The notes under the pieces were generated by a model that saw only the letters and a program-made list of their open reading frames with translations, ran no database searches and was not told where the DNA came from. A stretch of 64,000 bases of DNA. It comes from Chloroflexota bacterium (GTDB taxonomy: Bacteria; Chloroflexota; Anaerolineae; UBA4142). Of this stretch, positions 18,504 to 27,155 are shown piece by piece. The stretch is from NCBI GenBank assembly GCA_023381515.1, contig JAMCQI010000061.1, forward strand, positions 62,001-126,000. Direction: 5' to 3'. The translations under genes and the position numbers were made by a program. Position 1 is the stretch's first letter. The number at the start of each line of letters is the position of its first letter.

Positions 18504-19604
18504 CTACACGTTTGACTTGAGCCCGCTCCCCGTCAAGGTCACGACGGTCTCGCTGTTCTTGCGGACTGCTTCCGGCAGCCGGCGGAGGGCGGCAACAGCC
18601 GTGGCGCTTGTAGGCTCTATGTAGAGACCCACGCGCGCCATTTCATTACGGGCTTGGACAATTTCCTCTTCGCTGACGGCGATGGCGCCGCCTTGAGTCT
18701 CCCTAAGCGCGCGGAGTACCTCGCGCCCGCGCACGGGTTTGTTGATCGCAATCCCTTCGGCAACGGTTTGTGCGGGAGCGGCGACCGGAGCGTCCTCCAA
18801 CCCGTTCTCAAAAGCGCGGACCAGCGGCGCGACGACGGCGGCTTGGGCCGCGTAGAGGCGGGGCAGCCGGTCGATGAGGCCGACTTCCTGGAGCGCTTGA
18901 AAGCCGCGCGCCAAGCCTATGAGATTCGTGCCATGTCCTACGGGGGCGACGACGGCAAAGGGAGCGCGGCGACCGAACTGCTCCCAGAGCTCCCAGGCCG
19001 TTGTTTTCATTCCCGCCAGGACGAAAGGATTGTAGTAGTGAGAAGCGTAATAGGCGTCCCCTTGGGCCGCTTTCTGTACGGCCAAAGCGGCCTTCTCTCG
19101 GGGGCCTTCGATCTTGCGGACGCGTGCTCCATAAATCTCAATCTGGGCAAGCTTTGCCGGGGAGGCGTGAGCTGGGACAAAGATGTCCGCTGCAATGCCG
19201 GCCCGCGCCGCATACGCGGATAAACTCGCGGCGGCATTGCCCGACGAATCCTCGACGACGCGAGAGATGCCGAGCGATCTGACGAGGCTGATCAACACCG
19301 TGGTGCCCCGGTCCTTGAAGGATCCCGTGGGGGTCATAAAATCGAGCTTGGAGAAAAAGTGGAGGCCGTCCAGAAACGTCTCGACGACCGGGGTCAAACC
19401 TTCGCCCATCGAGATTGGCTCGGCGCCATCTGGCAAGGGTAGGAGGAAGCGGTAACGCCAAAGGGAAGAGTTGCCGGCCTCGATGCTCGCAGGGTCGAAT
19501 GGGACAGTACCGGCAATTTCAAAGAGACCGCCGCATTTGGGGCAGTGCCATGCGCGCGTGTCCAGCGGGTATTGAGCGTTGCAGGTTGAACAAACTATTT
19601 GCAT
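18504..19604 (-). CDS. thrC: Threonine synthase
   Basis: PLP enzyme converting O-phosphohomoserine to threonine. An N-terminal zinc-ribbon (C5, C8, C21, C24: CSTC...CPKC) is followed by the fold-type II core with the PLP lysine K97 in PTGSFKDRG. The phosphate-binding loop is replaced in style by APVGHGTNLIG, as in the cysteate/threonine synthase subgroup. 366 residues, complete. It lies between moaC and selD on one transcript; its stop is one nucleotide from the real selD start, which supports the longer selD reading. A cysteate synthase-type activity cannot be excluded. Confidence 0.88.
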   Translation of the reverse strand: MQIVCSTCNAQYPLDTRAWHCPKCGGLFEIAGTVPFDPASIEAGNSSLWRYRFLLPLPDGAEPISMGEGLTPVVETFLDGLHFFSKLDFMTPTGSFKDRGTTVLISLVRSLGISRVVEDSSGNAAASLSAYAARAGIAADIFVPAHASPAKLAQIEIYGARVRKIEGPREKAALAVQKAAQGDAYYASHYYNPFVLAGMKTTAWELWEQFGRRAPFAVVAPVGHGTNLIGLARGFQALQEVGLIDRLPRLYAAQAAVVAPLVRAFENGLEDAPVAAPAQTVAEGIAINKPVRGREVLRALRETQGGAIAVSEEEIVQARNEMARVGLYIEPTSATAVAALRRLPEAVRKNSETVVTLTGSGLKSNV

Positions 19605-19637
19605 CTAGGATTGTTTCTCTCATCGCTCTGGAGTAGA

Positions 19638-20126
19638 TCATTCCAGGCGGGTCTCTCCTGATTTGCCGCCGCGTTTCAAAACGAGACGGACGTTTTCGAT
19701 GTGCATGCCTCGGTCCACTGCCTTGGCCATGTCGTAGATCGTCAGAGCTGCCGTAGCGACCGCGACGAGCGCCTCCATTTCAACGCCCGTCTTGCCAACG
19801 TTCTTGGCAGTCCCGGTGATGCCGACCCGCGCCGGCTCATGCTCGTCGCCGGAGGAAAGAATCTCGAAATCCACCGCAACATCGGTGATGAGCAGCGGAT
19901 GACACATCGGGATCAACTCGTGAGTGCGCTTGGCGGCCATGATTCCGGCGACGCGAGCGACCGAAAAGACATCTCCTTTTTCAATCCCGCCGGACTGGAT
20001 CAACGCAAGGGTCGCCGGCCGCATTGTCACCTGGCCCTTGGCCACGGCCACGCGCTCGGTGTCCGGCTTGGCGCTGACGTCGACCATCTGCGCCCGCCCC
20101 TGTTCGTCCACGTGCGATAGAGTCAT
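19638..20126 (-). CDS. moaC: Cyclic pyranopterin monophosphate synthase MoaC
   Basis: Molybdenum cofactor biosynthesis, second step: converts the MoaA product 3',8-cH2GTP to cPMP. 162 residues with the conserved [14 protein letters not shown] and [13 protein letters not shown] motifs containing the catalytic Lys and His residues. ATG 20126 is preferred over the frame start seven codons earlier because an AAGGG box sits five bases upstream. It heads the thrC-selD-fabF-rnc-SDR run, directly downstream of tRNA-Val. No other moa genes are in the window. Mo/W enzymes such as formate dehydrogenases are frequent selenoproteins, which fits selD nearby. Confidence 0.93.
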   Translation of the reverse strand: MTLSHVDEQGRAQMVDVSAKPDTERVAVAKGQVTMRPATLALIQSGGIEKGDVFSVARVAGIMAAKRTHELIPMCHPLLITDVAVDFEILSSGDEHEPARVGITGTAKNVGKTGVEMEALVAVATAALTIYDMAKAVDRGMHIENVRLVLKRGGKSGETRLE

Positions 20127-20183
20127 GTCAACCCTTGTCCATGGCATATGACAATGGCGACTTCGTCGTTGAAATCGCCTAGG

Positions 20184-20259
20184 TGGTGGGCGAGGCAGGT
20201 CTCGAACCCGCGGCCTCTTCCGTGTAAGGGAAGCGCTCCACCAGCTGAGCTACTCGCCC
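20184..20259 (-). tRNA. tRNA-Val (anticodon UAC)
   Basis: Full cloverleaf on the minus strand: acceptor GGGCGAG pairs with CTCGCCC; D arm GCTC...GAGC; anticodon stem CTTCC/GGAAG around loop CTTACAC (anticodon TAC); T arm GCGGG-TTCGAGA-CCTGC; discriminator A and encoded CCA (20186-20184). 76 nt including CCA. The variable loop is AGGCC. Confidence 0.97.
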
Positions 20260-20268
20260 AACAAAATC

Positions 20269-20297
20269 ATTATAAATTCATGCAAGGGGTTTGTCAA
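20269..20297 (-). promoter_or_regulatory. Promoter of tRNA-Val
   Basis: Perfect consensus on the minus strand: TTGACA (20292-20297), 17-bp spacer, TATAAT (20269-20274). Transcription would start almost at the mature tRNA 5' end (20259). The same promoter may serve moaC and downstream genes. Confidence 0.85.
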
Positions 20298-20319
20298 ACC
20301 ATTGGGGCGGCGATATAAT
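20291..20319 (+). promoter_or_regulatory. Divergent promoter of the PEP-mobile-domain gene
   Basis: TTGTCA (20291-20296), 17-bp spacer, TATAAT (20314-20319). The -35 box overlaps the tRNA-Val -35 box on the other strand. ATG 20327 lies 7 nt after the -10 box, about where transcription should start, so the mRNA may be leaderless. Confidence 0.75.
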
Positions 20320-20326
20320 GTTGGCA

Positions 20327-22021
20327 ATGGACGCCACACGGGAAACCATCCTCTGGACTGCAGGCTTTTTCAACGAGCGGTTCTCCGAGCCCGTTTCACC
20401 GCTCGGGTGGTCGCTCATCGGGCCTCTGGTCGAAGAGCTGGCGCTGCGCGAGCCCTTGGAATACCTGGGCTATCCAAAGACGAAGGAAATACGCATTACG
20501 CGCCTGTGGCATGGACATCCGTACACGAACGTGGCGGTATTCCAGATCCTATACAAGATATTCCCTGACTGGCTCTTGCCCGAAGACGCCTATCGCTACT
20601 TTCCCGACGGCCAAGTCCAACTCCGCAAAGAGGCCGCATATCCAAGCTCGGCTCTTTCTCCTCGTCTCTTGTTTTCTTTGACGCGCGCGTTTTTCTCCGA
20701 TCCCGGGGATGTGTCTCCCTTTCACAACTATCGCAAATGGGCTGGCTACACGGTTGTGCACGATCGCCGAGTGCGGGAAATGGGCACGCGTGTTCAAGGG
20801 CTGGAACAGTCTGGCGCGGCGGCACGCGATATTCTAGAGGGCTTGAAAGAGGTCGAGTCGATTCACAGGGATTTGCTCCGCATTCACCGGTGGAGCCTTA
20901 CCCACGCAGACATTCTGTTCGGTCTCCTAAAGCGACTCGCGCGGAATTGGGTGGACCGCGAGCACGCGGATGAAATTGCCGCCGAGTGGATTGCGAACGT
21001 GTCCGACAAGACGATGCAAGTGGACGCGGCGCTGAACAGGATGGCAGATAGGCTCGCGCTGGCGCCGGAAATGCAGGATGCCATCCAAAAGGCGGACTCT
21101 TATCCCGAGCTCGTTCATTTGCTAGAAGGGAAGGGGGGAGGCCCCGAGTTTCTGGGATTGCTGCAGCAATTTCTCGCCGAGCATGGGCACCGGTCTTTTT
21201 CTCTGGATATCGCCGTCCCCACCTTTGCCGACGACCCGACTCAGGTGCTGCATCTGTTGCAAGGCATGAGTGCTGCAGGTAGGAACGGCATGGCCAGAAA
21301 CAGCCGAACGGCTCTAGCCGCGCATCCTCTACCTCCGGTTCGCAGGGGGTTGCTGGCAATCGTGCGCTCCCTGGCGCTCAAATATGTGGCGCTGCGTGAG
21401 GACCAGCGCTATTATTGGCAAAAGAGTCTGGCCATCTCCCGCCGCCTGTACCTGGTTTTGGCTGAGCGCCTATTAGCTGAAGGAGCCATCACTCGTCGTG
21501 AAGATGTCTTTTATGCGACGCATCGAGAGCTGGAGGAGTATTGTGGATCGAGAATGTCTCGGGAAACATTGGGTAGGCAAATTACCATTCGGCGAAGCGA
21601 GTGGGAAAGCTACTGGAGCGAATTCAAGCGGTCTCCTGATCTGTCGTATCCCGCGTTCCTGAGAGGTGATGAGCCGATTGTGGTGGCTCCCGTGCAGCAG
21701 CAGGTCTGGTATGCTCGCGCGGTGAGCCCGGGCACGGCCCGAGGGGTCGTGCGGATTTGCAGGTCGGCAAACGATCTGATGCACGTTCGCCCTGGCGAAA
21801 TTTTGGTCGCACCGTCAACGGACCCGGCATGGACGCCCGTGTTTGCCCGGATTGCGGGGCTGGTGCTCGAGCGCGGAGGGGTGCTGTCGCATGGGGCAGT
21901 GGTCGCGCGGGAATACGGAGTGCCCGCCGTCGTGGGTGCGACCAGCATTGCCGATCAGGTGCGCGATGGGGAGACCATCGAGGTTGATGGAAATCTTGGA
22001 CGTATCGCCCGCATCGCATAG
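20327..22021 (+). CDS. PEP-utilising enzyme mobile-domain protein without ATP-grasp domain
   Basis: About 564 residues. The C-terminal ~90 residues form a swivelling phosphohistidine domain: VSPGTARGVVRI, then LVAPSTDPAWTPVFARIAGLVLERGG, then VLSHGAVVAREYGVPAVVG with the phospho-accepting His. This is the module of PEP synthase, PPDK and rifampicin phosphotransferase. The N-terminal ATP-binding (PPDK_N) domain is absent; the first 450 residues are an alpha-helical region resembling the central part of such proteins (GHRSFSLDIAVPTFADDP). A frame start at TTG 20291 falls inside the -35 box, so ATG 20327 is chosen. The ATP-grasp partner may be encoded elsewhere. Substrate unknown. Confidence 0.75.
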   Translation: MDATRETILWTAGFFNERFSEPVSPLGWSLIGPLVEELALREPLEYLGYPKTKEIRITRLWHGHPYTNVAVFQILYKIFPDWLLPEDAYRYFPDGQVQLRKEAAYPSSALSPRLLFSLTRAFFSDPGDVSPFHNYRKWAGYTVVHDRRVREMGTRVQGLEQSGAAARDILEGLKEVESIHRDLLRIHRWSLTHADILFGLLKRLARNWVDREHADEIAAEWIANVSDKTMQVDAALNRMADRLALAPEMQDAIQKADSYPELVHLLEGKGGGPEFLGLLQQFLAEHGHRSFSLDIAVPTFADDPTQVLHLLQGMSAAGRNGMARNSRTALAAHPLPPVRRGLLAIVRSLALKYVALREDQRYYWQKSLAISRRLYLVLAERLLAEGAITRREDVFYATHRELEEYCGSRMSRETLGRQITIRRSEWESYWSEFKRSPDLSYPAFLRGDEPIVVAPVQQQVWYARAVSPGTARGVVRICRSANDLMHVRPGEILVAPSTDPAWTPVFARIAGLVLERGGVLSHGAVVAREYGVPAVVGATSIADQVRDGETIEVDGNLGRIARIA

Positions 22022-22116
22022 AAAGCGAACCACCGCGCCGGCCGCACGGTGGTTCGTAAGGGTGGGCTGCCCGGGGGGATGGGCAAACCCGCGAACGGTG
22101 AGACGGTCAAGCAAAT

Positions 22117-22157
22117 CGAGCCCGCTCCTTCGTCGAAGAAGCAGGCTCGTTTTTTTC
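22117..22157 (+). terminator. Intrinsic terminator after the PEP-domain gene
   Basis: Long interrupted hairpin CGAGCC...GCT...CTTC-gtc-GAAG...AGC...GGCTCG (22117-22149) followed by a run of seven or more T. A second hairpin, CGAACCACCG...CGGTGGTTCG (22026-22056), stands directly after the stop codon but has no T tract. Confidence 0.85.
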
Positions 22158-22334
22158 TACGGACTGATCTTCGGCGGCCCGGCGGTCATGACGTCGTTGT
22201 CTGCGTTACAGACCCGTGGCTTTGCGTCCCCACCTTTCGATGGGTTTGCCTTTATCGGAACGGTGTACGATTCACCCTCTCGAATCTTAACATTCGCTAA
22301 TACGGCGCACAATGGGAAATGAGTACTGGCAGCT

Positions 22335-23411
22335 TTACTCCAGTTTGATAGGGCGGCTCAGAAAGTCAAGGAGCAGTTTGATTCCGTTCTGCATATCGCC
22401 AAAGTCGACCATTTCTGAGGGAGTATGGATGTACCGAGTGGGAATAGAGAGCACACCTGCCGGCACCCCTTCACGGGAGACCTGCATGGCCACAGCATCC
22501 GTCGTACCGTGAGTGAGAATCTCGAACTGGTATGGAACGTTCGCGTCCTCTGCGGCGCTGACCAACAGATTCTTGACGGTCGGGTGCGTCAGCATTCCGG
22601 AATCTTTGACTTTGATCGCCGGTCCTTTGCCTAGTGCCACAGCCATTGTCGGGGCCTCGGGTGTGTCCCCGGTGTCCGTGACGTCTATCGCGAGGGCAAT
22701 GTCAGGTTGCAGACCGTAAGCGGAGGTGATAGCTCCCCGAGGGCCGACTTCTTCCTGGACGGTAAAGACGAAATAGACATCATGTGGGGTTTTCTTGAGC
22801 TGCTGTATTGTTTCAATCAGGACCGCGCAGCCGGCACGGTCATCCATCGCCTTGGCCATTATGCGATCGCCCAGATCGATAAAGTCGCGCATGAACGATG
22901 CCGCGTCGCCAATTCCTACTCGGCGGTTCTGACCGTCGCATGCGCCAATGTCGATGAACAACTGGTCGATCTTGACGTCGCTCGGTCTGACGTTCTTTCG
23001 CTCACGACCGATCGTCCCGACAACACCGTTCGCAAAAAGAACGCGATGCCCTAGGAGGGTCAAGGGTTGAACTCCGCCAAGGGACGCAAAGCGAAGAAAG
23101 CCCTTTTCGTCCACGTGCGTCACCATGATGCCAATCTCGTCCATGTGCGCGGCCAGCATGACCTTCTTGCGCGGCACAGTGCCGCTCCCGCGCTTGCGGG
23201 CGATCAGATTGCCGAGTGCGTCGGTGCGCACCTCGTCCGCCACGCTCTTGACTTCGTCCCGGATCATCTCGCGGATGCGTCCTTCGTATCCGGAAGGACC
23301 GTAGGTCTCGGTAAGCCGCTTGACGAGGTCCTTGGTGGGATGCAGCTTTTGGGCTCGCTCGTTCGCGCTGTCCATCATGGGGAAATGAGTGGTTTTCTTG
23401 CCGGTGGCCAT
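22335..23411 (-). CDS. M42 family metallopeptidase (glutamyl aminopeptidase/endoglucanase-type), copy 3
   Basis: Dinuclear-metal aminopeptidase of the M42 family, usually a large cytoplasmic tetrahedral (TET) complex that degrades peptides. Metal ligands in order: H in AAHMDEIG, D in AMDDRAGC, E pair in VQEEVG, D in IDVTDTGD and H in PTRYIHTPSE. 358 residues. Last of three tandem M42 genes on the minus strand, 13 nt after copy 2. The three differ clearly in sequence, suggesting different peptide specificities or a hetero-oligomer. Confidence 0.92.
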   Translation of the reverse strand: MATGKKTTHFPMMDSANERAQKLHPTKDLVKRLTETYGPSGYEGRIREMIRDEVKSVADEVRTDALGNLIARKRGSGTVPRKKVMLAAHMDEIGIMVTHVDEKGFLRFASLGGVQPLTLLGHRVLFANGVVGTIGRERKNVRPSDVKIDQLFIDIGACDGQNRRVGIGDAASFMRDFIDLGDRIMAKAMDDRAGCAVLIETIQQLKKTPHDVYFVFTVQEEVGPRGAITSAYGLQPDIALAIDVTDTGDTPEAPTMAVALGKGPAIKVKDSGMLTHPTVKNLLVSAAEDANVPYQFEILTHGTTDAVAMQVSREGVPAGVLSIPTRYIHTPSEMVDFGDMQNGIKLLLDFLSRPIKLE

Positions 23412-23424
23412 AAATCTACCTTTC

Positions 23425-24480
23425 TCAGTGCAAGTCGTCGAGGCCCCTCAACTGGCCAAGGGTTTTCAACATGAGCGCTGTGGCGCTTTCGAAATCTCTG
23501 AGACTCAGCAGGCTCACAGGTGCGTGGATGTAGCGTGTCGGAACAGCTACGACGGCAGAGGGAACACCCTCTTTCGCGGTGTGAATCCTGCCTGCGTCGG
23601 TGCCGCCTTTCAGGGGCTGCTTGATTTGGTAAGGAATGCGGTTCGCATCCGCCGTCTCCATGAGCAAATCGACAAGACGGCGGTCGGCAATCATCGAATT
23701 GTCTGCAATGGTGATAGCTGCGCCTTGTCCCAAACGCGTGGTCGGCGAAACGTCTCTGGTTTTGGGCAGATCGTCGCACACCGTGCTCTCGAGTACGAAC
23801 GCGGCGGTCGGCTCGACGGCATACGCCGCGACCTGCGCTCCGCGGGCCCCCACTTCTTCCTGCACGGTAAAGACGGCAAACAAGTCGAGTGGGAAATCGC
23901 CTTTCAAGAGCTCGACGAGGATCGCGCAGCCGCTGCGGTCGTCGAGTGCTTTGCCCTTGACCACGCCGTCGCCCATCTCGCCGAACTTGGTGGCAAAAGA
24001 CGCATAATCGCCAATCTTTACGGCGCCCTCCGCCTCCATTTTGGAACGCGCGCCGATATCAATCGACATGTTCTCTACGTCGACGACTTGGTCGCGCTCT
24101 TTTTGCTTTAGGAGGTGAACCGGCTTGACGCCGATGACGCCCGGAATCTGATCCTTGCCGATAAGGACCACTTTGCTCAAGAGGATCCGGTCGTCGATGC
24201 CACCCACTTTGTGGAAACGCAATTGGCCGGAGGACTCGTGGTGGACAATCAAAAGCCCCACCTCGTCCATATGGGCGGCCACCATCACCTTCGGGACAGA
24301 CCGAGCGCGCGTCCCGCGGGCTTTCTTGAACGCTATCAGATTGCCCAGTGGGTCGACGCGGTGCCAGTCGGCGAGGCCGCGGATGGCCCCGATCAGGATA
24401 TCACGGACATCACCTTCATTCCCGGAAACGCCGCGGGCATTGGAAAGTCTCTCCAGCAACGTGGGCATACTCGTAGGCAT
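23425..24480 (-). CDS. M42 family metallopeptidase, copy 2
   Basis: 351 residues with the full M42 metal set: AAHMDEVG, ALDDRSGC, VQEEVGARGA, and TRYIHAPVS near the C-terminus. An open frame extends 50 codons upstream into copy 1, but ATG 24480 lies directly beyond the copy 1 stop with an AAGGA box about seven bases ahead, and the protein then begins MPTSMPTLLERL. It lies 1 nt after the preceding gene, so tight translational coupling is expected. Confidence 0.92.
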   Translation of the reverse strand: MPTSMPTLLERLSNARGVSGNEGDVRDILIGAIRGLADWHRVDPLGNLIAFKKARGTRARSVPKVMVAAHMDEVGLLIVHHESSGQLRFHKVGGIDDRILLSKVVLIGKDQIPGVIGVKPVHLLKQKERDQVVDVENMSIDIGARSKMEAEGAVKIGDYASFATKFGEMGDGVVKGKALDDRSGCAILVELLKGDFPLDLFAVFTVQEEVGARGAQVAAYAVEPTAAFVLESTVCDDLPKTRDVSPTTRLGQGAAITIADNSMIADRRLVDLLMETADANRIPYQIKQPLKGGTDAGRIHTAKEGVPSAVVAVPTRYIHAPVSLLSLRDFESATALMLKTLGQLRGLDDLH

Positions 24481-24481
24481 C

Positions 24482-25624
24482 TTATTTCCTTCGTGATCTC
24501 CGGATCCTCTTTGTCCCTGCCCGCCGCGGCTTGTCAGCTGGTTCTGTTTCCGTGTCCTCCCCCTGCGCCTTGAGCTGCCGCAAAAAGGAGTCGTCCAGGG
24601 AGGCGCAAAACAGTGCAAGGAGCCGGCCAATGCGCTCGAGGTCCGATAGGCTCAGGGTTTCGACAGAGGTGTGCATGTAGCGGAGAGGGATGTCGATCAA
24701 GCCGGTTGGGATTCCATCGCGGACGACCTGAATGGCCCAGGCGTCGGTACCGGTTGCTCCAGCGTACGCAGTGACCCGATACGGGATTTCGTTCTCTTGT
24801 GCGACCTCGACCAGCTTGTTGTGAATCATGGGGTGGATGTTGGGACCCAGCGCGATCCCCATGCCGGAATCGAGAGGGACGGCGTTGACATCGGTCGTAT
24901 TTGGCTGGTCTGCGTGGCTGACATCCAGGGCAATCGCGATATCCGGGGCCACGGCGTAGGTCGAGGTGGCCGCGCCGCGCAAGCCGACCTCTTCCTGAAC
25001 ATTTGTTACGGCATATACGTCCCAAGTGTGTTTCATGGTGGCGAGATGGCGCAGGGCTTCAGAGATGGCGACTACGGCCGCCCGATCGTCAAAGGCTTTG
25101 CCCGCCACGATGTTGTTCTTCAGGTCCATCATTTTGCGGGAAATCGTGACCAGATCGCCCGGCCGGACGAGCTCTCGCACGCGAGCTTCGGGTAGTCCCA
25201 CGTCGATGAATAGCTCATCCAAGGGGACCACTTTGGTGCGTTCCTCTTCGGACAGAACATGAGGCGGACGCGACCCGATGATGCCGCGCAATTCTTGGTT
25301 GCCGCGCACGACGACCTCTTGGGACGGGAGCACGCGTGCATCAAAGCCGCCGATGTTTGTAAACCGGATAAAGCCGCGGTCAATGTCTGTCACCATGAGC
25401 CCGATTTCGTCCATATGCCCCTCGATCAGCACTTTGGGGGCGGGCGAGCGGGCCTGAGATGCCCAAGCACCGCACTTTTTCGCGATAATACTGCCCATTG
25501 CAGTCACAGTGATCTGGTCGGAGTACGGCCGCATCTGCTCGATGACAAGATCGCGAACCGAATGCTCGTAGCCGGAAACACCGCTGGCTTCCGAGATCTT
25601 TTGCAGAAATTCTTTGGCGGACAC
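24482..25624 (-). CDS. M42 family metallopeptidase, copy 1
   Basis: First of the three M42 genes. Metal-binding motifs: EGHMDEIG (with Glu instead of Ala before Gly), AFDDRAAV, VQEEVGLRGA, ALDVSHADQP and RYMHTSVE. The frame is open from TTG 25660, but GTG 25624, ten bases after a GGAGG box, gives MSAKEFLQKISEASGVSGYE, the usual M42 N-terminus. About 380 residues with a Lys/Arg-rich C-terminal tail (GTKRIRRSRRK) not seen in the other two copies. It is driven by a near-consensus promoter. Confidence 0.9.
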   Translation of the reverse strand: MSAKEFLQKISEASGVSGYEHSVRDLVIEQMRPYSDQITVTAMGSIIAKKCGAWASQARSPAPKVLIEGHMDEIGLMVTDIDRGFIRFTNIGGFDARVLPSQEVVVRGNQELRGIIGSRPPHVLSEEERTKVVPLDELFIDVGLPEARVRELVRPGDLVTISRKMMDLKNNIVAGKAFDDRAAVVAISEALRHLATMKHTWDVYAVTNVQEEVGLRGAATSTYAVAPDIAIALDVSHADQPNTTDVNAVPLDSGMGIALGPNIHPMIHNKLVEVAQENEIPYRVTAYAGATGTDAWAIQVVRDGIPTGLIDIPLRYMHTSVETLSLSDLERIGRLLALFCASLDDSFLRQLKAQGEDTETEPADKPRRAGTKRIRRSRRK

Positions 25625-25692
25625 CGAGATGTTGCCTCCCAGGGGTAAAGACAGTGTCAAGGGCTCACATTCGCCGTGTAAGGCTGGCGGCC

Positions 25693-25720
25693 ATTATAAC
25701 ACGAGACGATCGACTGTCAA
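25693..25720 (-). promoter_or_regulatory. Promoter of the M42 operon
   Basis: TTGACA (25715-25720), 16-bp spacer, TATAAT (25693-25698) on the minus strand, about 70 bp upstream of GTG 25624. Confidence 0.8.
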
Positions 25721-25745
25721 TGTGCGCAAATGCGAGTTCCTGCGT

Positions 25746-25774
25746 TTGTCAATTTGGCGGTTCGGTGCTAAACT
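25746..25774 (+). promoter_or_regulatory. Promoter of the secreted-protein/pth/mfd run
   Basis: TTGTCA (25746-25751), 17-bp spacer, TAAACT (25769-25774), divergent from the M42 promoter. Confidence 0.6.
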
Positions 25775-25820
25775 ATTAAACTTGGCATTGGTGCGCGCAT
25801 CCGGCAATCGCGGAGCCGAT

Positions 25821-26519
25821 ATGGATACCATTTCTACGCGAGCAGGTCGAATTTGCCTCAGTTTTCTTGGTATTTACCTCGCCTTCTGGGTCGGGGGGCT
25901 GTACGGAGTGAGCGGTCGAGTCCAAGCGGCCCCCAGCGCGCTCAACTGCCAGACGGTGGCGCTCACCGCCCCAGCCTCCGGATCCGTTCTGTCCGGAGCG
26001 GTCGAGATACGCGGTCGGGCGCTGGTGACCGGGTTTCAGTTCTACAAAGTGGAGGACAGCGCCCAGGGGCAGGGAAAATGGACGCTCATCGGAGCAGATG
26101 TTGTTCGCAAGCCGGTAAGCGAAGGCCGCTTGGTTGTGTGGCAGACGACCCTTGTTCAGAACGGCAGCTATCGCCTCCGCCTACATGTGGTGGACTCGAC
26201 GGGCAACTATTGCGAGGTTGTGGCGGGGCCGTTCCGAGTTTCAAACGCGTTTCCCACAGTGGTTGAGCTGCCAACTCTTACAGAGACGGTGCCGGAAGCT
26301 GTAGTGCCCGTTCAGTCCACCCCGACAATTGTCGTGAGTGTGCCTGTGGAAGTGGCTCCTAACCCAACTGTGCTCACCACACCGCTACCCGCCCGTACCA
26401 TTGGAGTAAAAGGGATCAACCTAACCGTATTGACGGCGTTCTTTCTGTTTGGGGTTATGGCGATGCTCGCAGTGGCAATGTTCGTTGGGGCTATTATGCT
26501 TGTCCGTAGGCGGGGATGA
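25821..26519 (+). CDS. Membrane-anchored exported protein with Ig-like domain
   Basis: 232 residues, no recognised name. ATG 25821 has GGAG six bases upstream. An N-terminal hydrophobic segment (ICLSFLGIYLAFWVGGLYG) acts as signal/anchor. A beta-rich domain follows (about 40-140: LTAPASGSVLSGAVEIRGRA...YRLRLHVVDSTGNYCEVVAGPF), like Ig/fibronectin-type modules. Then comes a Pro/Thr/Val-rich linker and a C-terminal membrane helix (LTVLTAFFLFGVMAMLAVAMFVGAIML) ending in RRRG. It overlaps pth by 4 nt. Likely displayed outside the membrane; function unknown. Confidence 0.75.
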   Translation: MDTISTRAGRICLSFLGIYLAFWVGGLYGVSGRVQAAPSALNCQTVALTAPASGSVLSGAVEIRGRALVTGFQFYKVEDSAQGQGKWTLIGADVVRKPVSEGRLVVWQTTLVQNGSYRLRLHVVDSTGNYCEVVAGPFRVSNAFPTVVELPTLTETVPEAVVPVQSTPTIVVSVPVEVAPNPTVLTTPLPARTIGVKGINLTVLTAFFLFGVMAMLAVAMFVGAIMLVRRRG

Positions 26520-27139
26520 TGCCGAGCCTGAAGTGGTTCAGACGCCACGACGCACCGGAGGACGGGCACCCAGTGAAAATGATTGTTGGGCTAGGCAATC
26601 CGGGGGCGCGATATGCCCACAGTCGTCATAATGTGGGCTTCCAAGTGGCTGACCGGTTCGGGCGTGAGCACGCCCTTTCGTTCTCGCGCAAGCGTTTTCG
26701 CGCCGACATCGCAGAGGCTAACCGGATGGGACAGCGTGTCATCGTGGCCAAGCCCCAGACGTTTATGAATTCGAGCGGGGAGGCCGTCGGAAAGCTGTTC
26801 GCCTTTTACAGGGTCGCCCCACAGGACCTGCTTGTTATCTATGATGATCTCGATCTACCTCTCGGCAAGACCCGCCTGCGGCCCAAGGGAAGTGCAGGGG
26901 GACATCATGGAATGGAGTCGATCATTTCGCATATCCATTCGACCGACTTTCCGCGCTTGCGGGTGGGGATTGGACGTCCGAATCCCGACGCCGACGTCGA
27001 TCATGTGCTGGGAGCTTTTAGTCCCCAGGAACGACAGGTGATGGAAGAGGCGATAGGCAGGGCGGCAGACGCGGTTGGAGTTTGGCTCGCCGAGGGCTTG
27101 GATGCCGCGATGAACAAATTCAATTCTGATAAGCGATAG
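26516..27139 (+). CDS. pth: Peptidyl-tRNA hydrolase
   Basis: Recycles peptidyl-tRNA released by stalled ribosomes. Core motifs IVGLGNPG, HNVGF (catalytic His), KPQTFMNSSGE and GSAGGHHGMESI are intact. 207 residues from ATG 26516, which overlaps the previous stop (ATGA); the family usually starts at MIVGLGN, so ATG 26579, without a clear ribosome site, is the alternative. It stands 16 nt upstream of mfd. Confidence 0.95.
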   Translation: MMPSLKWFRRHDAPEDGHPVKMIVGLGNPGARYAHSRHNVGFQVADRFGREHALSFSRKRFRADIAEANRMGQRVIVAKPQTFMNSSGEAVGKLFAFYRVAPQDLLVIYDDLDLPLGKTRLRPKGSAGGHHGMESIISHIHSTDFPRLRVGIGRPNPDADVDHVLGAFSPQERQVMEEAIGRAADAVGVWLAEGLDAAMNKFNSDKR

Positions 27140-27155
27140 TTCTGGCATTCTTCAC

